64,000 bases of DNA from Cymbomonas tetramitiformis (taxonomy: Eukaryota; Chlorophyta; Pyramimonadophyceae; Pyramimonadales; Pyramimonadaceae), in the NCBI GenBank assembly GCA_001247695.2, contig LGRX02029311.1, forward strand, positions 19,535 to 83,534, in the 5' to 3' direction. Position 1 is the stretch's first letter, and every line of letters begins with the position of its first letter. The notes under the pieces were generated by a model. The model saw only the letters and a program-made list of their open reading frames with translations. It did no database searches and had not been told where the DNA came from. Positions 63,370-64,000 of this stretch are shown one piece after another. The translations under genes and the position numbers were made by a program.

Positions 63370-63555
63370 CCCGAGGCGAGGGAAGGTGGGCCTCTGCGAG
63401 CATGTCTATTTCTAAAGACCCGGAGGCACCAGTAGGACCAGTTCTTGCCAATGCAAATGCCTGTATCTCTGCTGGCTCCGTTTCTGAGTATTATGATATA
63501 TTGCTTGTCTGACATTATCATGCCACTGCCACACACATCCACAGAATGTGGTGGT

Positions 63556-63910
63556 GTCACGGGGGACTAAATATACCGGACTGCCCCCTGTATGACATTC
63601 CTCGATGCATGTGACAGATGACTGCATTATTATTCGGCTCGAGACCGCGAGTCATAGCGACAGAGACCGCGAGTCACAACGATAGTGACTGCGAGCCACG
63701 TGTTAGAGTACTCGAGCATCACCATAGCCGTACTCGTACAGACTTACACAGCGCACGTAGCATAAGCTACTTAGACTCTCAGACTCTCATATGTGATATC
63801 TTTACAGACATATTATCACCGTTTCAGCCTCATATTTTTGCGTACAGCGATAGTATTAAAACACGGATATATAGAATATTCTACCCTATATGTGTTTCAT
63901 ACTATCCATT
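63556..63910 (+). repeat. 3' LTR of the truncated copia copy (355 bp)
   Basis: Begins GTCACGGGGGACT and ends ATACTATCCATT. It has two of the 22-bp units, compared with four and three in the other LTRs. The last 90 bp of the window after it shows nothing identifiable beyond a short AATTCCCAGTGGGAATT palindrome. Confidence 0.9.
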
Positions 63911-64000
63911 AGAATTCCCAGTGGGAATTTTAGCAAAAACCTTATTTTTTCTCATAGCTCAAGATTGAAATACCTCAACTCAGGTTTCGTTTCACACATG

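Larger units (their letters stand above)
61624..63910 (+). mobile_element. 5'-truncated copy of the copia element, plus strand
   Basis: Homology to the 43-56 kb element begins abruptly inside RT (SPNWRQWHKAIQ) and runs through RNase H and the 3' LTR. Gag, protease, Dam-like domain and integrase are missing. Confidence 0.92.

Overview
This 64-kb window is eukaryotic and consists almost entirely of transposable elements. The evidence is long Ty3/gypsy and Ty1/copia polyproteins, LTRs with target-site duplications, terminal-inverted-repeat DNA elements, a gene with phase-compatible GT-AG introns, satellites, and a chromodomain and a PHD finger inside retroelement proteins. No bacterial operon, rRNA, tRNA or CRISPR array was seen. 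A green or streptophyte alga, or another large-genome protist, is my best guess: retrotransposons carrying DNA methyltransferases have been reported from charophytes and dinoflagellates. The species cannot be fixed from the sequence.

Layout. (A) 1-9.7 kb, minus strand: a Ty3/gypsy element with intact gag and an uninterrupted pol that runs off the left edge just inside a Dam-like (N6-adenine) methyltransferase domain. (B) 9.7-13.7 kb, plus: a related gypsy pol fragment, with a telomere-like CCCTAA tract near its start. 13.7-15.2 kb: non-coding DNA. 15.2-19.5 kb: a spliced gene of unknown function whose 2.3-kb intron is filled with satellite. (D) 19.5-30.35 kb, plus: a second gypsy lineage ordered gag, RT, RNase H, DNMT3-like cytosine methyltransferase, integrase, PHD finger, second methyltransferase-like domain. 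It is broken only by two near-perfect internal duplications. (C) 31.3-61.1 kb, plus: a third gypsy element, related to A and B, ordered gag, protease, RT, RNase H, Dam-like methyltransferase, integrase, chromodomain, C5-cytosine methyltransferase. Its reading frame is split by a 168-bp mariner-type MITE, a 13.6-kb copia element and a 2.4-kb Mutator-like element. The copia element (minus strand) also carries a Dam-like domain and is itself interrupted by a 3.4-kb Mutator-like element. 61.6-63.9 kb: a 5'-truncated second copy of the same copia, plus strand, ending in its LTR.

The main discovery is this set of methyltransferase-bearing retrotransposons. Elements C and D each encode one cytosine-C5-type and one amino-type (N6/N4) methyltransferase, placed before and after an integrase that ends in a chromatin-reader domain, but in opposite order. 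A Dam-like domain also sits in a different place in a copia element. The elements could methylate their own cDNA or their integration sites. This function is inferred; the motifs are visible in the sequence.

Most insertions can be subtracted exactly using the target duplications, and frames are restored in three of four cases. The relative order of events is therefore unusually readable.
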